From contig NZ_DAQC01000001.1 in NCBI RefSeq assembly GCF_002502735.1, positions 427,229 to 491,228 on the forward strand: 64,000 nt of DNA, in the 5' to 3' direction. The translations under genes were made by a program, and so were the position numbers. The notes beneath the pieces were generated by a model, which was given only the letters and a program-made list of their open reading frames with translations, searched no databases and was not told where the DNA came from. Source of the DNA: Methanoregula sp. UBA64. GTDB lineage: Archaea; Halobacteriota; Methanomicrobia; Methanomicrobiales; Methanospirillaceae. Every line of letters starts with the position of its first letter. Position 1 is the first letter of the stretch. Shown here one piece after another: positions 14,074-23,616 of the stretch.

Positions 14074-16191
14074 TTATGGCGACAAAAACTTCATGACCTC
14101 AGTATCGATGTCGCCGAAATTCCTGGTGTTGAGCATCTGCACGTGCGAGCCGGTCACCTGTTCGTAGGTTGTGGTGTACAGGTCGCGGAACGTGATGTGC
14201 GGATTGTTCCGTACGGCGATAAGGACGTTCTGGGTAAACTCGTCCGAGAGCCACTGGCGGATGTTTGGATCGTAAACCGCCCCGAGCGAGGGTTCGTTCC
14301 GGTTTGCACCGGTAAAGTACAGGAGTCCTTTTGCCGTCGCATTCGTGGCAACGCTCTCCCCAAAGCAGGTGTCCACGAAAAAGACCATCTGCCGGTATCT
14401 CCCTTCCCGGGCCATCGTGTCGGTGAGCGTGGCAAACTCGCCGGCCGATAACGAGGTATCCGGAGTAGGGAAGAGAATGCTGCCCGGGGAACCGTGGCTT
14501 GCGATATAGACAAAGACATCGGTACTGGCATTGGATTCGAGGACCACCGGGGTCTGTGCAGACCTGTTGCCGGTAAGGACCGCCGCAAGCGTTGCTGCGG
14601 TCACATTTGCGCCCCGGTAATCCACCCGGGCCTCGGACCGGAGGTTTGCCCCGCCCACCATGTTGTGGACATCCCCGCGGACAGGGTTCTGCGGAGAGGT
14701 GGGGACATCATCGTAGAGCATGAGGATGATGTGGTCGTCGGGAACCCCGTTGTCCTTAAGGAGCGTGTACATGGCAAGGGCATCGGATTCGTGCCGGTAG
14801 TTTGTCCAGCCCGGGGACGGGCCGACAATAACCGCCTCAAAGCCGGTCCGGTTTACCCGGGGAACATAATTCCCGTTTCCGGTATCGGGTGCACCTGCCG
14901 GTGTGTTCAGGGTCATGAATCCTTGCGAGGCCTGCGAGAGCCCTCCCGATTCCGCGATCAGCTTGGACGCGCCGGATTTTTCCGAACCAAGCGTACCAAG
15001 AGACACATAGGTCCCGTTCCTTATGACCCAGTGGGAGTAGTAGGTGATCACCGGGTCCACCCCGTATTCCGTATCGTAGATGAATGGCTGGCTGGCGCCG
15101 GTAACGTACGGGCTCTGGCCTTTTACCAGGCCGTCAATCGCATCATGGGACTGCTGTGGGGTCCAGTCCTCCACGGTATCGTTGCCGTCCACAACGTACC
15201 GGAAGGAATCCGGCGGTGATTCAAACGGTGCCGCCTCCTGACGTGCTGCGGTATAGGCGGCAAGGAGAACGGCATCGTACGCGGGCGCTGCATAATCGGT
15301 AGGGGCGGTCCCGAATTTTTCCGTATATGCGGTTGCAAATCCGCTCGTCGGGTCGGCTGTCGGAGACGTGCCTTCGAGGCCCTCTGCACTGCTCCCGAGC
15401 GTTGAGACAAGCACCGGCGTTGCCGCAGCATCGGTAAGGATCAGCTTCGTGGACGATCCGGACCGGTCGATAGCCTTTTTTATGGTTGCCGCATCCTCCG
15501 GGCCGCAGGCCGCGATGATATATTCCGGACGGGTGGCAAGGGCTGCATTCACCTCCGCATCGAGCGTGGCGGAGCCGGGTTCAAACTCCTGAATAGACGT
15601 GAGATCGATACCGGATTCCGTGGCAAAGAACCCGGTCCAGTCATAGAACGTGCTGCCATAGGTCGTGTTCTCGGTAAGGAGGGCTGCATGTTTCACGCCT
15701 TTTGCGTGGAGGATAGTGACCAGCGCTTCATCCTGTGCCACATCGCCCTGGACCGTCCGCCAGAAATACCCGGTCTTCCCGAACGCCCGGATGATATCGC
15801 CCGATGTTGCAAGCGGGCTGATGAGGAGTTTCTTTTTATTGGCAAATTCCGGCGCGAGCGTATAGACATCGTCGCTGGTCGGCGGCCCGATCACCATGTG
15901 GATGGAATCGTCGGCAAGCAGTTCGCGGGCAAGCTGTGTGGTATTGCCGGAGCCGGTATCCCTGTACACGAGTTCAACCTGCCGTCCCCCGATTCCCCCC
16001 CGGGCATTGATATTGTCCTTTGCCCATTCGAGCGGGTCTTTGAGATCCACATCGCCGGTTATGGGGAGCAGGACTCCGATACGGACCGGCGTATGGGCAT
16101 GGACCCAGAAATATCCTGTATATGCCGCGCCAATGGCCAGCAGGATGAGCGCAAGTATCAGTGCAAATTTCTTTTTGTCGATGATGATCAC
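14074..16191 (-). CDS. Amino-acid-binding-protein domain fused to a legumain-type (C13) cysteine peptidase
   Basis: A 705-residue two-domain protein. Residues 1-30 hold a membrane anchor or uncleaved signal (FALILALILLAIGAAYTGYF). Residues about 35-410 form a Leu/Ile/Val-binding-protein (LivK, type I periplasmic binding) domain, opening VRIGVLLPITG and containing VIGPPTSDDV. Residues about 450-705 match peptidase family C13 (legumain/GPI-transamidase). WTNYRHESD (462-470), LYDDVP (492-497), NPVRGDV (502-508) and DYRGANVT (524-531) correspond to legumain blocks, and the His/Cys dyad is H566 in ASHGSPG and C609 in VDTCFGES. The start is GTG. No permease genes are adjacent, so it may be an outward-facing, ligand-responsive protease rather than a transporter part. 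The domain calls are strong; the biological role is inference. Confidence 0.88.
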   Translation of the reverse strand: MIIIDKKKFALILALILLAIGAAYTGYFWVHAHTPVRIGVLLPITGDVDLKDPLEWAKDNINARGGIGGRQVELVYRDTGSGNTTQLARELLADDSIHMVIGPPTSDDVYTLAPEFANKKKLLISPLATSGDIIRAFGKTGYFWRTVQGDVAQDEALVTILHAKGVKHAALLTENTTYGSTFYDWTGFFATESGIDLTSIQEFEPGSATLDAEVNAALATRPEYIIAACGPEDAATIKKAIDRSGSSTKLILTDAAATPVLVSTLGSSAEGLEGTSPTADPTSGFATAYTEKFGTAPTDYAAPAYDAVLLAAYTAARQEAAPFESPPDSFRYVVDGNDTVEDWTPQQSHDAIDGLVKGQSPYVTGASQPFIYDTEYGVDPVITYYSHWVIRNGTYVSLGTLGSEKSGASKLIAESGGLSQASQGFMTLNTPAGAPDTGNGNYVPRVNRTGFEAVIVGPSPGWTNYRHESDALAMYTLLKDNGVPDDHIILMLYDDVPTSPQNPVRGDVHNMVGGANLRSEARVDYRGANVTAATLAAVLTGNRSAQTPVVLESNASTDVFVYIASHGSPGSILFPTPDTSLSAGEFATLTDTMAREGRYRQMVFFVDTCFGESVATNATAKGLLYFTGANRNEPSLGAVYDPNIRQWLSDEFTQNVLIAVRNNPHITFRDLYTTTYEQVTGSHVQMLNTRNFGDIDTEVMKFLSP

Positions 16192-16418
16192 CCGGGATTT
16201 CAGGAGATACTACCGGTCAGGGGGTTTACCGGATATATGTATCCGCACGTTTTGTTAACCGTTTTTTTCAAAGCTTTATGAAGCACATGTACTCGATCCT
16301 GAAAATTGCCGAATCCCGATAAAAAGAGTACCGGGTAGTGATCATGCCAGTACCGGCACGACAGGAATCCTAAAAAAAAGAGAGCCCTTATACGGGAACA
16401 ATTCCCACCGGGAAAATC

Positions 16419-17384
16419 ATGCAAAAGACCGGCGCGATCCTGCTTCTTCTCTGCATCCTTGCGGTATCCGCCGGCTGTACCGGGACAGCCCCCGCGGTTG
16501 CAGGAACTCCCGCACCGTCACCGGCGCCGTTCCTTTCCCCGGCCGCTCCTGCCATAACTGCGACCCCTGCGCCCGCGCCGGCCCTCAGGAATCTCTCGGT
16601 CTTTTTCATCCCGGTCGGGCAGGGCGACTCGATCCTTGTTATCACACCGAACCAGAAGGCCATACTGATCGATGCCGGTCTCGCGGATGCTGCGCCGGAC
16701 GTGATCCGTCTCCTGCGGCGCGAGAATGTCTCGGCGCTCGATATTGCGCTTGCCACCCATGCGCACGGCGACCATATCGGGGGGATGCCGGAGGTGCTTG
16801 AAAATTTCCCGGTCCATGAGTTTGTCTGGAACGGGCACCCGCGAAAGGCATCGCCCTACACGAAACTGATGGCAGAGATCGGGAAAAAGAAGATCCCGCT
16901 GACTGCAGTAAAGGCCGGGGATACCCTCAGCCTCGATCCGGACCTCTCCATTGAGGTCCTCAACCCGCCAGCGCCGGGCTTTGACGACCCGAACAACAAC
17001 AGCATCGTGCTGCGCATGACCTACCGTAATGTCTCGTTCTTGTTTACCGGCGATGCAGCGCAGGCATCCGAGGCGTCCATGCTTGCCGGGAATATGACGC
17101 TCTCTGCCGATATCCTCAAGGTCGGCCACCACGGGAACGTGCACTCAACGAGCGCCGCATTCCTAGCCGCGGTCCACCCCTCGCTTGCCATCATCGAAGT
17201 GGGCGCTGCAAGCGAAGGCCACCACCCCTCGGACAAGACGCTTGCCCGGCTGGCACAGGAGAATGTTACCGTCTACCGGACCGACCGGGACGGGATCGTT
17301 GAGGTCTCGACTAACGGGACCGGCTATGCGGTCACTGCGCTTTCTCCCACAGTGTACACATCAGCGGGACGGGCATCCGCATAA
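16419..17384 (+). CDS. ComEC-like metallo-beta-lactamase-fold lipoprotein
   Basis: A 321-residue lipoprotein: signal peptide with lipobox SAGC (C20), a long Ala/Pro/Thr linker to about residue 56, then an MBL domain. The metal motif is THAHGDH with H114, H116, D118 and H119, followed by D212 in FTGDAA and KVGHHG with H237/H238. The pattern is that of the extracellular C-terminal domain of ComEC/Rec2, which cleaves DNA during uptake; stand-alone secreted versions are common in methanogens. Extracellular nuclease or phosphodiesterase activity is therefore a reasonable guess. It is divergent from the C13 fusion gene, with 227 bp between. Confidence 0.9.
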   Translation: MQKTGAILLLLCILAVSAGCTGTAPAVAGTPAPSPAPFLSPAAPAITATPAPAPALRNLSVFFIPVGQGDSILVITPNQKAILIDAGLADAAPDVIRLLRRENVSALDIALATHAHGDHIGGMPEVLENFPVHEFVWNGHPRKASPYTKLMAEIGKKKIPLTAVKAGDTLSLDPDLSIEVLNPPAPGFDDPNNNSIVLRMTYRNVSFLFTGDAAQASEASMLAGNMTLSADILKVGHHGNVHSTSAAFLAAVHPSLAIIEVGAASEGHHPSDKTLARLAQENVTVYRTDRDGIVEVSTNGTGYAVTALSPTVYTSAGRASA

Positions 17385-17475
17385 AGGAAAGCACAGGAAA
17401 GTCCTGGAAGATGGAAACATGGCGGAGGTTCCGGTACCGGGCCGGTTTTAATTCTCCGGTTCGTGCACGAGATCG

Positions 17476-18240
17476 TTACGGGTGGTGGCGGTCGGTGATA
17501 TCCCGGAGGGAGACCAGTATCGCGGGTGCATCCTGGAACGTGATCATCTTCCCGATACATTCGACCAGCATCCCCTCGTGTTTCAGGTTGAAGATATGAT
17601 ACCGGGAGATGTATCCTTCAGTGCCCTGCCGTACCATTTCGTAGTCGTGAAGGACCACCTCCTTTGACAACGGTGCAACGAACTCCATCACGTTCTTTTT
17701 CCCGATAATTTCTTCAACCGATTCTGCTCCGGCCATCTCCTTTGCCGCATTGTTGGCAAAGAGAATATCTCCGGTGGGAGAGGTAATGATAATCCCGTCA
17801 AAAGAGTTATCCACCAGCATCCGGAATTTCCTCTCGCTGTCGTGGAGATCGTGCAGCGCCTTTTTGAGCTCTATTGCTTTTTTTATCTTGTGGGCAAGCT
17901 CGGCAAACTGCGCCTTCTGGGCCCCGCCCTTCTGGAGATAGAAGTCCGCCCCGGCATTGATCGCCTCGATGACAATCTCTTCCCGGCCCTGGCCGGTAAA
18001 GATGATGAACGGGATCAGGTTGTTGTCAGCCCGGATCTTTTTGAGAAAGGTAAGGCCGTTTGTTACCGGCATCTGATAATCGGAGATGATGGCGTCGAAG
18101 TGCTGTGCGGTCATTTCAGAGAGCGCAGATTCGACGGAAGGTACCGTGGTAACTACAAATTCCCCCGAAGCTTCAAGGAACACCTTTCCAATATCGAGGA
18201 GTGCCGGTTCGTCGTCAACATAGAGCACGGAATAGGTCAC
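17476..18240 (-). CDS. Response regulator with REC and PAS domains
   Basis: A 254-residue cytoplasmic signalling protein. The receiver domain spans about 1-120, with acidic pocket VDDE (8-11), phosphoacceptor D54 in ISDYQMP, the T in IIFTGQ and a lysine in LQKGG. A short helix leads to a PAS domain (about 133-250) with FRMLVDNSFDGIIIT and an FANNAAKEM segment. No kinase or DNA-binding output is present, a common architecture in methanogens where REC-PAS proteins relay between kinases. The start is GTG at 18240. It is orphaned; no kinase gene is adjacent. Confidence 0.9.
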   Translation of the reverse strand: MTYSVLYVDDEPALLDIGKVFLEASGEFVVTTVPSVESALSEMTAQHFDAIISDYQMPVTNGLTFLKKIRADNNLIPFIIFTGQGREEIVIEAINAGADFYLQKGGAQKAQFAELAHKIKKAIELKKALHDLHDSERKFRMLVDNSFDGIIITSPTGDILFANNAAKEMAGAESVEEIIGKKNVMEFVAPLSKEVVLHDYEMVRQGTEGYISRYHIFNLKHEGMLVECIGKMITFQDAPAILVSLRDITDRHHP

Positions 18241-18669
18241 GGAAAATCTTCCAATCGTTTTGAAAAGTTATTGCCGGGAAATATTTTAATCGATGAATCA
18301 TGTTATAGTGATCTACAAATATAAAAACATTGTTTATTGTATCAAATAATGATTTGAGCCCCGTTAACCAAAGGCAAGGATATTCTGATGCCGTTTGGAT
18401 TCTGCCGGTATTTTCACCGGGCCCAAAAGAATGCTAATGCATGGCATATGGTTAAAAGATCTCCCGTGCAACCGCTGCGCGGCCCGTACCCGCCCGGTTA
18501 TCCCCGGGTTATCCCGGCAGGAGGATTGCGGGGCCGGTGAACAATCGCAGAATAGGATCGACGTGAGTCGGGGCAGCGGACGCCCGGCCGGTCAGGGAAC
18601 AGGAAAAACAGGATATGCCGGAAAGTAACCGGGGAAACAGCAGCCAAAAACGGGGAGAACTGTAATGAG
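18241..18669. other. Intergenic region between REC-PAS gene and tRNA-Thr
   Basis: The left part (18280-18360) is AT-rich with ATAAAAACATTG and ATCAAATAATG and should carry the promoter of the REC-PAS gene. The rest is GC-rich; I see no gene in it. Confidence 0.6.
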
Positions 18670-18743
18670 AGCCTAAGGCGAGATTCGAACTCGCGACTTC
18701 CTCCTTACCAAGGAGGTACTCTACCGGGCTGAGTCACTTAGGC
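18670..18743 (-). tRNA. tRNA-Thr (anticodon GGT)
   Basis: A 74-nt gene. The acceptor GCCTAAG pairs with CTTAGGC, with discriminator T. The anticodon stem CCTCC/GGAGG encloses loop TTGGTAA with anticodon GGT. The T arm reads CGAGTTCGAATCTCG. No intron and no encoded CCA. A TATATGC-type promoter box lies about 15-22 bp upstream on the minus strand (18757-18765). Confidence 0.95.
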
Positions 18744-18905
18744 ATAACACATTCTGCATATATGAGAATCCGGGACTACCGGATTTTACTTCACAGGCAG
18801 ATTGCCTAGATACATTGTAGGTTTACCTTATAAAATATTACGGAAAAAACGGGAATTTTCCTGCGGCAGGCCGGGCAGAAAAGCCGGTCGTGCCGCACGA
18901 AACGA

Positions 18906-19937
18906 TCAGGGTTTCATCTTTACTTCGAGCTGCGGGAACGGGATCTCGATGCCCTCTTCCGCGAAGCGGCGGGCAATCCGGGTATTGATCGCATCTTTCA
19001 CCTCGTCCGGCACATTGTAGGCCTTTGCCCAGATATAGATCACGAACTTCAGGCTCGAATCCCCGAACTCCTGGAAAAAGACCTTCGGGCCGGGCTCGCT
19101 CAAAAAGAAGTCCGTATTCTTGATGGCATCGTCGGCTATCCCGGCAAGCACCGATTTTACCTTTGCGATATCGGAACCGTACGCAACCGTGATAGGGATG
19201 GTGTACCGGAGCATCGGGTCGGGCTCGGAATAGTTCATCACGCTGTTGGAGGTGATCTTGCTGTTCGGGATCGTGACCAGTTTCCCGTCGATGGTCCGGA
19301 TGCGGGTGCTCCGGGTCCCGATCATGAGCACGTCGCCGTAATAGGTATCGACCATGATCCGGTCGCCGACCTTAAACGGCTTGTCGATGGTGATGACCAC
19401 GCCGCCAAGGAAGTTGGAGAGGAAGTCCTGCGATGCGAGGGCGAGGGCCGCGCCCGCGATGCCTGCGCCGGCCAAAAAGGGAGTGATGTTGATGTCGAGG
19501 TTGACAAACACCAGCATGATGCCGGCAAACCAGATGATGTAGCGTGCCGCCAGTTCGAGCAGATCGACCAGCCGGTCGTCGGTATCGCCTTCGGTCTTTG
19601 CGGCCCATTCATGGCCGTAGATCTTGATGATATCGTGGAGCAGCGATGAGACGATCCAGGTCCCGAGCAGGATATAGATCGAGTTGAGTACATCGTCGGA
19701 GATGATCCAGGCAAACTGGTCCGGCACGATGCTGAAAAATTTCAGCGCAATATAGAACGAGACCGCGATGATGCCGACCTGGACCGGCGTGCCGATGGCG
19801 GCAACGATGATATCGTCCCACTTGGTCTCGGTGGTCTCTGCATATTTTTCCAGCCACCTGACAATAATCCGCGCGATCCCGGCGATGGCAAACCCGACAA
19901 GGATCACCACGACAGCGAAGAGGAGGTTGTCACTCAT
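18906..19937 (-). CDS. MscS-family mechanosensitive channel
   Basis: A 343-residue small-conductance mechanosensitive channel. Three hydrophobic segments (about 4-26, 52-72, 85-105) precede a further helix pair. The pore-lining TM3 is rich in Gly/Ala, in LAGAGIAGAALALASQDFL (about 165-183). The beta domain follows with GGVVITIDKPFKVGDRI and the conserved NSKITSNSVMNYS, then a C-terminal alpha/beta domain. It opens under membrane tension to release solutes during hypo-osmotic shock. It is divergent from hypD. Confidence 0.95.
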   Translation of the reverse strand: MSDNLLFAVVVILVGFAIAGIARIIVRWLEKYAETTETKWDDIIVAAIGTPVQVGIIAVSFYIALKFFSIVPDQFAWIISDDVLNSIYILLGTWIVSSLLHDIIKIYGHEWAAKTEGDTDDRLVDLLELAARYIIWFAGIMLVFVNLDINITPFLAGAGIAGAALALASQDFLSNFLGGVVITIDKPFKVGDRIMVDTYYGDVLMIGTRSTRIRTIDGKLVTIPNSKITSNSVMNYSEPDPMLRYTIPITVAYGSDIAKVKSVLAGIADDAIKNTDFFLSEPGPKVFFQEFGDSSLKFVIYIWAKAYNVPDEVKDAINTRIARRFAEEGIEIPFPQLEVKMKP

Positions 19938-19982
19938 ATACGTATACTTATGACAGCGGCCAGTAAATAACTATGAGATAGC

Positions 19983-21011
19983 ATGGCGACGGGAAAAGAG
20001 ATCGCGGAGACGCTTCGCGGACTGGTGGACCGGAATATGACTTTCATGCACATCTGCGGTACGCACGAGGCCGCGATTGCACGGACCGGCCTGCGCAGTA
20101 TCCTGCCGCCGCAGCTCAAGATCGTCATGGGCCCGGGCTGCCCGGTCTGCATTACGCCGCAGGGCGAGATCGATGCAGCGCTCGATCTCGTGGACAAGGA
20201 CTGCATCATCGCTACCTACGGCGATCTTTTGCGGGTGCCCGGCTCGAAAGGGTCGTTAGAGTCCTGCGGCGGGGACGTGCGGATCGTGCAGGGCGTCCAC
20301 AAGGCCGTGGAGATAGCTGAAAAGACCGACAAGGAAGTGGTCTTTATCTCGGTCGGCTTTGAAACGACCGCACCCACGGTTGCCGCAACCATCCTCTCCC
20401 GCCCGCCCAAAAACTTCTCGATCCTCTCCTGCCACCGGCTCGTCCCGCCCGCCATGAAGTGGATGCTCGAACAGGGCGAGGCAAAGCTCGACGGGTTCGT
20501 GCTCCCCGGCCATGTCTGTGCGATCATGGGGTACGAGGAGTACGAGCAGTTTGCGGTGCCGCAGGTCGTTGCCGGTTTCGAGGCCGACGATATTCTCCTT
20601 GGCCTGCTCATGCTCGCAGAACAGCTCCGCGAGGGAAAAGCCCGGGTCGACAATGCCTACCCGAGAGTCGTTACCCGGGAAGGAAATGTCAAGGCAAAGA
20701 AGATCATGTACGAGGTCTTCGAGCCGTCCGATGTCGAGTGGCGCGGTTTCCCGGTCATCCCGAAGTCGGGGCTGAAGCTCAAGCCCGAGTTCGAGCAGTA
20801 TGATGCGCAGAAGAAGTTCGATCTCGTGTACAAAAAAGTAAGCAAGCACTCGGCCTGCATCTGCGACAAGGTCCTGCGCGGCATTGCCGAGCCCAGCGAC
20901 TGCAAGCTCTTCGGGAAGGTCTGCACGCCCCGGACACCGGTTGGGCCCTGCATGGTCAGCCACGAGGGCGCCTGCAAGATCTGGCACATGTACCAGGTAA
21001 AGAAACTCTAA
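19983..21011 (+). CDS. hypD: Hydrogenase maturation protein HypD
   Basis: A 342-residue iron-sulfur protein that, with HypC and HypE, builds the Fe(CN)2CO unit of [NiFe] hydrogenases. The signature segments are MHICGTHE (22-29), MGPGCPVC (49-56) and VGFETTAPT. The C-terminal cysteines in ACICDKVL, DCKLFGKVC and GPCMVSHEGAC bind the 4Fe-4S cluster. Its presence implies [NiFe] hydrogenases elsewhere in the genome. The other hyp genes are not in this window. A tRNA-Arg gene follows. Confidence 0.97.
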   Translation: MATGKEIAETLRGLVDRNMTFMHICGTHEAAIARTGLRSILPPQLKIVMGPGCPVCITPQGEIDAALDLVDKDCIIATYGDLLRVPGSKGSLESCGGDVRIVQGVHKAVEIAEKTDKEVVFISVGFETTAPTVAATILSRPPKNFSILSCHRLVPPAMKWMLEQGEAKLDGFVLPGHVCAIMGYEEYEQFAVPQVVAGFEADDILLGLLMLAEQLREGKARVDNAYPRVVTREGNVKAKKIMYEVFEPSDVEWRGFPVIPKSGLKLKPEFEQYDAQKKFDLVYKKVSKHSACICDKVLRGIAEPSDCKLFGKVCTPRTPVGPCMVSHEGACKIWHMYQVKKL

Positions 21012-21082
21012 AACCGCTTCCGGGGCCCGGACCATCCTTCTCTTTTATAAGGAAGTACACAAGATTAAGTAAGGTAAAATTT

Positions 21083-21154
21083 GCCTCGGTAGGGTAGTGG
21101 ACATCCTAGAAGCCTCCGGAGCTTTTGACCCGGGTTCAAGTCCCGGCCGGGGCG
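21083..21154 (+). tRNA. tRNA-Arg (anticodon CCG)
   Basis: A 72-nt gene. The acceptor GCCTCGG pairs with CCGGGGC (one T-G pair), with discriminator G. The anticodon arm GAAGC/GCTTT has loop CTCCGGA with anticodon CCG. The T arm is CCGGG-TTCAAGT-CCCGG. No intron is seen. ATTAAGTAA about 12-19 bp upstream is a promoter candidate. Confidence 0.9.
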
Positions 21155-21548
21155 TTTTGTTGTTTTTCCGGATCGTTTCCTGTGACCGCAGGTTTTTTCG
21201 CGCTGTTCCTGCGGAAGTAAAATGATCCGCAAAAGATCCCGGCAGAACGGGTGCATTTTTTTTAGAAGAATTCTCTTGTACCGGATCCCCGGCCGACAAC
21301 TGGTGGTGTAAACTTTAAATTACATTAAGTCTCATTGTAGTTACAAATACGCCGGCAGTGCTTGCAAAGAGTACGTGGTACCGGTCCCGGGATGCGGGGG
21401 CAAAGGGCCTGTGCGTTACCGCACGACCGGATGCCCGGCACTTCCCGGGAATACCGTTCCCGTACCCGTGCACTGCCGGATCTTCCTGATTACAAAAAAA
21501 ATCCCTTGGCATGCAGGTTGTCTCACCCATGGTTTCCCGGAGAATTTT
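21155..21548. other. Intergenic region upstream of the exported-protein/ABC operon
   Basis: The left 30 bp is T-rich and can terminate tRNA-Arg. AACTTTAAATTACATTAAG (about 21309-21327) is the best promoter candidate for the following operon, about 220 bp ahead of its first start. No gene seen. Confidence 0.5.
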
Positions 21549-22922
21549 ATGAAAGCAAAGCTTGGATTTTTGTGCATTTTCCTCGTCGCCCTGCTGGTCC
21601 CGTTTGCATATGCAGCGGGTACTGACAGCAGCAGTTCCAGTACCAGTTCGACAAGCAGTAGTACGAGCACCGGTTCGAGCAGCAGTTCGACCTCGAGCAT
21701 CGATGCTTCCGCGCTCGTGTACGTATCGAATGTCACCCTGTCGCCGGATGTCTTCTTCCCGTACGAACAGGGCACCATTGCCGTTACGCTGACCAATGCC
21801 GGTACATCCGCGATGGGTCTCTCCGGCCCGGACATCATCAGCGACAAGGTCCATATCGTAAAACAGGTTGACTGGGGCACCATGACGTATGTTGGTGCCG
21901 GATCGACCGTCACCTACAAGTTTGTCGTAACGGTCGATCCACCGGACGGGACGGACTACGCCCTCTTTACGGTCGGCACCAAGACCGGGAGCGCCATCCA
22001 CTACCCGCTGACGATCAAGGTGGACTCCGATCCCCTGCGGGCAGTCATCGCAGACAAGCCGGATACCTTTTCCCTGGACGGCACATCCAACGTAACGATG
22101 AGGCTTATCAACACCCGGGGCGGGATGGTAAAGAACATCGTGATCAGTACCGAAGGCAGCGGGATTGAAGTCACGCCGGTCCAGGCATACGTCCAGTCCC
22201 TGGATGCAGACAACTCTGTCGATATCCCCTTTACCCTCACCACCCACCAGGCATCGAACCTGACCTTCGATGTTTCCTACCAGAACGGCGACAACGATCA
22301 TATGGTAACAGTTGTTCTCCCCATCGAACTGGGAAGCGACAAGACCATTGCCGTACCGGTTCTCAACAACGTTGAGCTGACCAGTAAAGGCGGCTACTAC
22401 GATATCACGGGCGATATCACCAATGCCGGTATCTCGGATGCCAAAGGCGTGGTCGTAACTGTCGGCGACCCGGCAGTAGCGACCGGCACCTACCCGGAGT
22501 ACGGCATCGGGAGCATTGCCTCCGATGACTCCGGGAGTTTCGAAGTAACATTCTCGGCCCGCAACCTCTCCGCGGTCCCGGTGATCATATCCTGGAAAGA
22601 TTCCACCGGGAATAATTATAAGATCACAAAAACCGTCGACCTCTCGAATTCAGCCGGCGCCTCGATAGAATCCGATGGCAGCAGTTCCGCATCCGCGGTC
22701 CGGAGCGTTGCCGGGGCCCAGGGCCAGTACAGCAGTGCCTATCCCGGCGGCATGAGCCGTACCGGTTACAGCAGCCGGAGCTCGCCCTCGATCTTCTCCG
22801 GCAGCGGCCATGGCATCAGTTCGTTCTACCTCCCGATAGCGGTCGGGATCATCGCGGTGGCAGGTATCGTCCTGTACACCAAACGAAAATGGATCCTCGC
22901 AAAAGTAAAAAAACAGCAGTAA
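21549..22922 (+). CDS. Exported Ser-rich surface protein with C-terminal membrane anchor
   Basis: A 457-residue protein: a signal peptide (LGFLCIFLVALLVPFAYAA), a Ser/Thr low-complexity stretch (about 26-50), then tandem beta-sandwich domains of the CARDB/NEW3 type found in COG1361 S-layer-like proteins. Phrases such as GTIAVTLTNAGTSAMGLSG and GGYYDITGDITNAGISDAKG mark the sandwich repeats. The C-terminus has a Ser-rich region, one transmembrane helix (FYLPIAVGIIAVAGIVLY) and a Lys-rich cytoplasmic tail. It is first in an operon with an ABC ATPase and permease, so it likely serves as their extracellular partner. The start at 21549 matches the signal peptide. Confidence 0.85.
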   Translation: MKAKLGFLCIFLVALLVPFAYAAGTDSSSSSTSSTSSSTSTGSSSSSTSSIDASALVYVSNVTLSPDVFFPYEQGTIAVTLTNAGTSAMGLSGPDIISDKVHIVKQVDWGTMTYVGAGSTVTYKFVVTVDPPDGTDYALFTVGTKTGSAIHYPLTIKVDSDPLRAVIADKPDTFSLDGTSNVTMRLINTRGGMVKNIVISTEGSGIEVTPVQAYVQSLDADNSVDIPFTLTTHQASNLTFDVSYQNGDNDHMVTVVLPIELGSDKTIAVPVLNNVELTSKGGYYDITGDITNAGISDAKGVVVTVGDPAVATGTYPEYGIGSIASDDSGSFEVTFSARNLSAVPVIISWKDSTGNNYKITKTVDLSNSAGASIESDGSSSASAVRSVAGAQGQYSSAYPGGMSRTGYSSRSSPSIFSGSGHGISSFYLPIAVGIIAVAGIVLYTKRKWILAKVKKQQ

Positions 22923-22932
22923 GGGGCACGGC

Positions 22933-23616
22933 ATGACCGAGACCCCCCTGATCCGGCTGGCCGGCGTGACCAAGACCTATCACCTGGAGAGCGGGGATTT
23001 TACCGCGCTCAGAGATGTCTCGCTCGATATCCCCGAGAACGATTTCGTGGCGATCATGGGCCCGTCGGGATCCGGGAAATCCACGATGATGAACCAGCTC
23101 GGGCTCCTGGATGTCCCGACTACCGGGAAGCTCTGCATCTCCGGGAGAGACGTCTCTTTTATGTCGAACCTGGAGCGCACGCACATGCGCCGGGACCTGA
23201 TCGGGTACATCTTCCAGAAATTCTACCTGATCCCGCTGCTCTCCGCCTACGAGAACGTGGAGTATCCGCTGATCCTCAGGTACAAACAACGGGACACCTC
23301 GGGAAAAGCCGCGGAGCTCCTTGCCCGGGTGGGGATCGATGCCGAAATGAGCTTGCACCGGCCCAGCCAGCTGTCCGGCGGCCAGCAGCAGCGGGTAGCC
23401 ATTGCCCGGGCGCTCGTGAACGATCCGAAGATCCTGCTCTGCGACGAGCCGACCGGGAACCTCGACAAAAAGACCGGGCTCCAGATCATGGATATCCTCT
23501 GTACCCTCCATAACGAGGGAAGGACCGTGATCCTTGTTACCCACGACCCGAAGATTGCGGAATACGCTTCACGGATCATCCGTCTCGATGACGGGCAGAT
23601 CGTGGAGGAATCATGA
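22933..23616 (+). CDS. ABC transporter ATPase, MacB/LolD type
   Basis: A 227-residue nucleotide-binding subunit. Walker A is GPSGSGKST (about 44-52), signature LSGGQQQRVAIARAL, Walker B ILLCDEPTGNLD, and the switch histidine is in VTHDPK. The GLLDVPTTG and NLERTHMRRDLIGYIFQ segments are typical of the MacB/LolD/FtsE-like group, which powers mechanotransmission rather than substrate channelling. It lies 10 bp after the exported protein gene and overlaps the permease start. Confidence 0.96.
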   Translation: MTETPLIRLAGVTKTYHLESGDFTALRDVSLDIPENDFVAIMGPSGSGKSTMMNQLGLLDVPTTGKLCISGRDVSFMSNLERTHMRRDLIGYIFQKFYLIPLLSAYENVEYPLILRYKQRDTSGKAAELLARVGIDAEMSLHRPSQLSGGQQQRVAIARALVNDPKILLCDEPTGNLDKKTGLQIMDILCTLHNEGRTVILVTHDPKIAEYASRIIRLDDGQIVEES

